A DNA stretch of 35,172 nucleotides. Source: Burkholderiales bacterium UBA2463. Lineage in GTDB: Bacteria; Pseudomonadota; Gammaproteobacteria; Burkholderiales; Burkholderiaceae_A. Positions 31,219-35,172 of the stretch are shown one piece after another. Position 1 is the stretch's first letter, and the number at the start of each line of letters is the position of its first letter. The translations under genes and the position numbers were made by a program. Where the stretch lies: NCBI GenBank assembly GCA_002342295.1, contig DDPR01000006.1, positions 2,814 to 37,985 of the forward strand. The letters run 5' to 3'. The notes beneath the pieces were generated by a model. That model searched no databases and was not told the DNA's origin. It worked only from the letters and a program-made list of their open reading frames with translations.

Positions 31219-32412
31219 TTAAAGACCTCGCGCGAGATCTCGCTGGAGGTCTTGAATGTCCTCAAGGCCCACAGCAAGACGGATCAGCCCCTGGGTAATG
31301 CCCGCACGTGCTCGCGCCTCTTCCGAAATACGACCATGGGTCGTGGATGCAGGGTGCGTCATGATGGAGCGGGTGTCACCGAGATTGCCCGTGCGAGAGA
31401 AGACCTCTGTCGCATTCACCAGCGCAAATGCCTTCTGGCGAAGCGCATCCGCATCGGAGCCCTTGAGTTCAAAAGAGACGATGGCCCCACCTGCACTCTG
31501 CTGCTGCATCGCAAGGGCATGCTGGGGGTGTGACTCCAAGCCTGGATAAATCACGCGGGCCACCGATGGATGGGACTGCAACCACTGTGCAAGCGCAAGC
31601 GCAGACTCTGAGTGCGCACGCATGCGCACCTGCAGTGTCTCAAGGCTCTTGTGCAGCACCCAGGCATTAAAGGGCGAGAGGGTGGGGCCGCAGGTGCGGA
31701 CCACCTGGCGAATCTTCTCGATGTGTGTTCCCAGTCCTGCCACCGCGCCACCGAGCACGCGGCCCTGACCATCGATGTACTTGGTGGCTGAGTGCAGCAC
31801 CAGATCGATGGGATAGCGAAGCGGCTGCTGAAGGGCGGGCGTACAAAAACAGTTATCAACCACCGTGATGACACCCGCCTCGCGGGCGATCTGCCCAATG
31901 GCCTGCAGATCGGCAATCTCAAGGAGCGGGTTAGACGGCGTCTCCAAGTAAAACAGCCGTGTCTGCGGGGTGATGGCCTCTTTCCAGGCCTGGGGGTCGG
32001 TGAGCGGCACGTAACGCACACCCACACCAAACTTCGCAATGAAGTTGTCAAAGAGCTGGATGGTGGCCCCAAAGAGGCTTCCGGTCGTAACGATCTCATC
32101 GCCAGCCTTCAAGAGTCCGAGACAGACCGAGAGGATCGCGGCCATGCCCGTGCAGGTCGCTACACACTCCTCTGCATTCTCAAGCGCCGCGAGTCGTTCT
32201 TCAAACATCTGGACCGAGGGATTGGTGAATCGCGAATAGACGGGGCCTGACTCCTGATTCTGAAAGCGTCGCGCGGCCTGCTCGGCATCGTCAAAGACAT
32301 AGCTCGAGGTGAGGTAGAGGGCCTCGGAGTGCTCGCCAAAGTCAGAGCGTTCGGTCCCTGCCCGAACCGCGCGGGTGGCAAATCCAAAATCTTTCCAGCT
32401 GGGTTTATCCAT
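31219..32412 (-). CDS. metZ: O-succinylhomoserine sulfhydrylase
   Basis: MetZ makes homocysteine directly from O-succinylhomoserine and sulfide, a one-step alternative to MetB plus MetC. The 397 residues show Cys/Met-metabolism PLP-enzyme motifs: YLTSSYVFDDAEQAARRF, GPVYSRFTNPSVQMFEERLAALENAE, FYLETPSNPLLEIADL, VVDNCFCTPALQQPL (Asp186), HSATKYIDGQG with the PLP lysine K211, and SRTGNLGDTRSIMTHPASTTH. MetZ rather than MetB is chosen from the overall pattern (AVRAGTERSDFGEHSEALY) and the usual purF-metZ order in betaproteobacteria. It overlaps purF by eight bases. Confidence 0.93.
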   Translation of the reverse strand: MDKPSWKDFGFATRAVRAGTERSDFGEHSEALYLTSSYVFDDAEQAARRFQNQESGPVYSRFTNPSVQMFEERLAALENAEECVATCTGMAAILSVCLGLLKAGDEIVTTGSLFGATIQLFDNFIAKFGVGVRYVPLTDPQAWKEAITPQTRLFYLETPSNPLLEIADLQAIGQIAREAGVITVVDNCFCTPALQQPLRYPIDLVLHSATKYIDGQGRVLGGAVAGLGTHIEKIRQVVRTCGPTLSPFNAWVLHKSLETLQVRMRAHSESALALAQWLQSHPSVARVIYPGLESHPQHALAMQQQSAGGAIVSFELKGSDADALRQKAFALVNATEVFSRTGNLGDTRSIMTHPASTTHGRISEEARARAGITQGLIRLAVGLEDIQDLQRDLARGL

Positions 32413-33865
32413 GGCGGCGTTGGGCCTCTAGGCGATCGAGCAGCTCGGGCGTGACGTCACCCGTGATGTAGTGGCCATCAAAGCATGAAGCCTCTAGTCC
32501 TGTCACCTTCGCGTTGAAACCCTGCACGTCATCTCGCATGGACTCAATGCTCTGATAGATGAGCTCATCGGCGCCAATGGCCTTGCAGATCTCTGCATCG
32601 GAGCGCTCGTGAGCAATGAGCTCATGGCGGGTGGGCATATCAATGCCATAGACATTTGGAAACCGCACGGGCGGGGCCGCAGATGCAAAGACCACACCGC
32701 GGGCGCCAGACTCGCGAGCCATGCTCACGATCTCGCGGCTGGTCGTCCCACGCACGATGGAGTCGTCCACGATGAGCACACGTTTGCCGCGGAACTCGCT
32801 GGCCATGGCGTTGAGCTTCTGACGAACCGACTTCCTGCGCACCTCCTGGCCCGGCATGATGAAGGTGCGGCCGACATACCGATTTTTGATGAACCCCTCT
32901 CGGTAGGGCACATTGAGATGCATAGCGAGCTGAAGCGCCGCAGGGCGGCTGGAGTCGGGAATGGGCATCACCACATCGATGGCCCCCGAGGGCACTCGGC
33001 GGGCAACCTCCGCGGCAAGGGTCTCGCCCATTTTGAGCCGAGCGTCATAGACCGAAATGCCATCCATGACCGAATCGGGCCGCGCGAAATAAACGTATTC
33101 AAACACGCAGGGATTCAAGACGATCTGCTGGGCGCACTGGCGAGAAAAGACCTGTCGATCCTCGGTGAGGATGACGCACTCACCTGGAGCGATGTCTCGC
33201 AGAGGCTTAAAGCCAAGGCCTTCCATGGCCACCGACTCCGAGGCGAGCATGAGATCTTTGCCGGTGCCTGTGTCGAGCTCGCCCATCACCAGAGGGCGAA
33301 TGCCGTAAGGGTCTCGAAAACCCACGATGCCAAAGCCCGGAATCATGGCAACGCAGGCATAGGCCCCCTTGGCCCGCTGGTGCAACACCGATACGGCCTG
33401 GAAGACCGCATCGGGATCGAGCGTGAGGCCGCTGACGGCCTTTTGAAGTTCGTGCGCAAACACATTGAGCAAGACCTCGGAGTCCGACTCGGTATTGATA
33501 TGACGACGATCTCGCCGGTACATGTCGTCTTGCAACTCAAGTGCATTGGTGAGGTTGCCGTTATGGCCTAGCGCAATGCCAAAGGGGGCGTTCACATAAA
33601 AAGGTTGGGCCTCTTCTGCGCTCAGAGCACTGCCTGCGGTCGGGTAGCGCACATGGCCAATGCCCATATCCCCTTGCAGGTTACGCATGTCGCGGGTGCG
33701 AAAGACATCTCTCACCAGGCCTGTGCCGCGCGAGAGATGGATTCGTTTTCCTTGCGCCGTGGAGATGCCCGCTGCATCTTGACCGCGATGCTGGAGCAAG
33801 AGCAGCGCATCGTAGAGCAGTTGGTTAACCGCAGAGTGAGAAACAATTCCAACGACACCGCACAT
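32405..33865 (-). CDS. purF: Amidophosphoribosyltransferase
   Basis: PurF makes phosphoribosylamine from PRPP and glutamine, the first committed step of purine synthesis. The 486 residues begin MCGVVGIV, with the N-terminal nucleophile Cys2, and carry LQHRGQDAAGI, GIGHVRYPTAG, ALGHNGNLTNA and NTESDSE of the glutaminase domain. The phosphoribosyltransferase domain has the PRPP loop KRVLIVDDSIVRGTTSREIV, with PIPDSSRPAALQLA and GFIKNRYVGRTFIMPGQ. There is no propeptide before Cys2. It starts three bases after cvpA, the same order as in E. coli (cvpA-purF). Confidence 0.97.
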   Translation of the reverse strand: MCGVVGIVSHSAVNQLLYDALLLLQHRGQDAAGISTAQGKRIHLSRGTGLVRDVFRTRDMRNLQGDMGIGHVRYPTAGSALSAEEAQPFYVNAPFGIALGHNGNLTNALELQDDMYRRDRRHINTESDSEVLLNVFAHELQKAVSGLTLDPDAVFQAVSVLHQRAKGAYACVAMIPGFGIVGFRDPYGIRPLVMGELDTGTGKDLMLASESVAMEGLGFKPLRDIAPGECVILTEDRQVFSRQCAQQIVLNPCVFEYVYFARPDSVMDGISVYDARLKMGETLAAEVARRVPSGAIDVVMPIPDSSRPAALQLAMHLNVPYREGFIKNRYVGRTFIMPGQEVRRKSVRQKLNAMASEFRGKRVLIVDDSIVRGTTSREIVSMARESGARGVVFASAAPPVRFPNVYGIDMPTRHELIAHERSDAEICKAIGADELIYQSIESMRDDVQGFNAKVTGLEASCFDGHYITGDVTPELLDRLEAQRRHG

Positions 33866-33868
33866 AGG

Positions 33869-34381
33869 CTAAGTGGCTCCGGGCTTGGGGGTTGAGACGC
33901 GCGAGGCGAGAAAATCGGGCAGCCACGGCGCAGTGACATGAATCGACAGATCGAGCAGTGGTCTGCTCACCGACTCCTGCCAGGCCGGCTGGGAGGGCAA
34001 GGGCGTCATGGCGCCCAAAACGGCCAGGGCCGCAACGATCACCAGGCCACGCGCCAGGCCAAACAGACTGCCCAGGACCCGATCAAGCACTGTGGCCCCT
34101 GTGGCCTGAACCAACTCCTTTAAGGCCAGCGTCACAAGACGACCCAAGATAAGGGCGATGATAAAGACGACGGCAAAGGCCAGGGTAAGACGAATGGGCT
34201 CGGATTCAACGAAGGTAAAGGCCTCACCCACCGTAGAGGCCAGACGACTTGCGCCCACAAGAGCCAAGACCCAGACCCCTAGAGAGGCGATCTCCTGAAC
34301 AAGCCCCCTGAGCATCGAGAGAAGAATGGATGCGCAGACCAAGACCAGAAGGATGATGTCGATCCACGTGAGGCTACCCAT
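33869..34381 (-). CDS. cvpA: CvpA family inner-membrane protein
   Basis: A 170-residue membrane protein of the CvpA family, known in E. coli for roles in colicin V production and envelope stress tolerance. Four hydrophobic segments are visible at about residues 5-25 (WIDIILLVLVCASILLSMLRG), 29-47, 64-86 (LTLAFAVVFIIALILGRLVTLAL) and 103-125 (VLGSLFGLARGLVIVAALAVLGA). The conserved RG after the first helix and DRVLGSLFGLARG before the last fit the family. It overlaps the SPOR gene by one base (TAATG) and precedes purF by three, a tightly coupled operon. Its molecular function is not established. Confidence 0.92.
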   Translation of the reverse strand: MGSLTWIDIILLVLVCASILLSMLRGLVQEIASLGVWVLALVGASRLASTVGEAFTFVESEPIRLTLAFAVVFIIALILGRLVTLALKELVQATGATVLDRVLGSLFGLARGLVIVAALAVLGAMTPLPSQPAWQESVSRPLLDLSIHVTAPWLPDFLASRVSTPKPGAT

Positions 34382-34980
34382 TACTGGACAACGCTGGCCT
34401 GATAGCCCTGAAGACCGGCACGTGCCCTGACCGCCTCGGCCTCGCCCTTGGCCATTGGCCCAAGACGCACGCGATAAAGCACGCTCACACCCGCACCCAC
34501 GCTTGAGATAAGGCAGCGATGGCCCGAGGACTGCATACGTCGGCAGACGGCGTCTGCTGCCGGGCGCGTACTGTAGGCCCCAAGCTGCACGAAATAGGAG
34601 TCGGCCGCAGGAGTGGCCGAGGCGGGCTCAGTGGCGACGGCCGCTGGCGGGGTGGGGGCGGAGTCCGAAGGTGTCGCAGCAGGCGCAGCAGCGGGGGTAG
34701 CCGCGGGTGTGGCCGCAGGCGCAGCAGTGGGGGCAACAGCAGGCGAGGCGTTGGGGTCAGCAGGCGGATCGCTCATCGGCACGGGCATGAGCACCACGAA
34801 ATCCTGCGAGAGGGGACGCGGCTTGTCCCTGAGAACCTGTAGGGCCAGCGCACCAACCAAAATGCAGTAGCCCACCGCCCCAAAAAACCGCCAGCGCGCC
34901 TTCTGTTTATGCTCGGCCATGGGGTCGGCCCCCGAGGCGCGGGGGGCAAAAACCTGATCTGAATCGAGTTCAGTGGGCAT
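34381..34980 (-). CDS. SPOR-domain inner-membrane protein (DedD/FtsN-like)
   Basis: A 199-residue bitopic protein. A cytoplasmic N-terminus with basic KQKARWR is followed by one transmembrane helix (FFGAVGYCILVGALALQVL, about 32-50). A periplasmic linker rich in Ala, Pro and Thr (about 75-125) leads to a C-terminal SPOR domain (SYFVQLGAYSTRPAADAVCRRMQSSGHRCLISS, then LYRVRLGPMAKGEAEAVRARAGLQGYQASVVQ). SPOR domains bind denuded glycan at the septum, so a cell-division role is likely. Its place between folC and cvpA is that of dedD in E. coli. The ATG overlaps the folC end by 11 bases. Confidence 0.92.
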   Translation of the reverse strand: MPTELDSDQVFAPRASGADPMAEHKQKARWRFFGAVGYCILVGALALQVLRDKPRPLSQDFVVLMPVPMSDPPADPNASPAVAPTAAPAATPAATPAAAPAATPSDSAPTPPAAVATEPASATPAADSYFVQLGAYSTRPAADAVCRRMQSSGHRCLISSVGAGVSVLYRVRLGPMAKGEAEAVRARAGLQGYQASVVQ

Positions 34981-35172
34981 CGGGTGCGTGAGGGGCTAGA
35001 CCTATTCGATGGGCATCATCCCAGACCGCGGCAACGGTGTGGAAGGACCCGAATACGACGATCCTATCACTCGCCTCGACCAGAGAAGCAGCCTTCTCGA
35101 GGGCCTCTTTTGGGCTGGGAAATAGAAAAACGGGCGCTGGCCCAAGGCCGGGGCGGCCTCCGCTCGGCTGGG
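34970..35172 (-). CDS. folC: Folylpolyglutamate/dihydrofolate synthase, C-terminal end only
   Basis: The last 66 codons of folC read on the minus strand from the right edge. The end reads SDRIVVFGSFHTVAAVWDDAHRIGLAPHAPDAH; the VFGSFxTVAAV element is the hallmark of the C-terminal domain of FolC. FolC adds glutamates to folate and makes dihydrofolate from dihydropteroate. The stop TGA (34970-34972) overlaps the SPOR gene start by 11 bases. No upstream part is in the window; accD is expected next beyond the edge, by analogy with related genomes. Confidence 0.88.
   Translation of the reverse strand, partial: QPSGGRPGLGPAPVFLFPSPKEALEKAASLVEASDRIVVFGSFHTVAAVWDDAHRIGLAPHAPDAH

Noticed and set aside
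32609..33571. 320-codon open frame on the plus strand opposite purF
   Set aside because: Antisense of an intact purF, with a His/Gly-rich composition typical of mirrored codons and no motif.

Overview
The window is about 35 kb of ordinary core chromosome from a betaproteobacterium, most likely of the order Burkholderiales. This rests on gene order (cysS–TPR–ppiB–lpxH–cysE–trmJ–suhB; dapA–bamC; pyrG–kdsA–eno–ftsB; folC–SPOR–cvpA–purF–metZ), the ~400-residue TrpS, the metal-type KdsA, direct sulfhydrylation by MetZ, and an aerobic ETF:quinone oxidoreductase. The organism is Gram-negative (LpxH, KdsA, BamC, lipoproteins). I cannot name a genus. Base composition looks uniformly GC-rich, and I see no tRNA, rRNA, CRISPR array, transposase, prophage gene or attachment site. 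Coding density is extreme: no gene-free stretch exceeds about 90 bp, and many genes overlap by 1-4 bases.

Layout from left to right. Minus strand 1-4450: lysC (3' end outside the window), tilS, accA, cysS. Plus strand 4477-6475: a TPR protein, cyclophilin and lpxH. Minus 6485-8004: trmJ then cysE. Plus 8016-10336: suhB, the ribosomal oxygenase roxA, and a small Ala/Pro-repeat lipoprotein ending at the one clear intrinsic terminator. Minus 10399-15296: rnm (PHP RNase AM), trpS, dapA, bamC and a metallo-beta-lactamase-fold hydrolase. Plus 15349-16862: gamma-carbonic-anhydrase-like protein and hslO. Minus 16798-22458: a CoA-transferase pair (scoA, scoB), then pyrG–kdsA–eno–ftsB from its own probable promoter. 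Plus 22548-24227: ETF:quinone oxidoreductase. Minus 24212-24646: a hot-dog thioesterase. Plus 24717-30666: lexA–imuA–imuB–dnaE2. Minus 30671-35172: folC (partial), a SPOR protein, cvpA, purF, metZ and an NlpC/P60 lipoprotein.

Functional themes are amino-acid supply (lysC, dapA, cysE, metZ), envelope building (accA, lpxH, kdsA, bamC, ftsB, NlpC/P60, SPOR), translation and RNA maturation (tilS, cysS, trpS, trmJ, rnm, roxA), and fatty-acid or ketone-body oxidation (scoAB, ETF-QO, thioesterase). In the pyrG operon, enolase makes the PEP used by KdsA, and CTP synthase makes the CTP needed to activate KDO.

The most notable system is the SOS mutagenesis cassette lexA–imuA–imuB–dnaE2, with a palindromic LexA box just upstream of lexA. 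It is a known system, not a new one. The least explained gene is the 78-residue Ala/Pro-repeat lipoprotein. I found no convincing undescribed multi-gene system. All positions and residues were read by eye; no database search was run.
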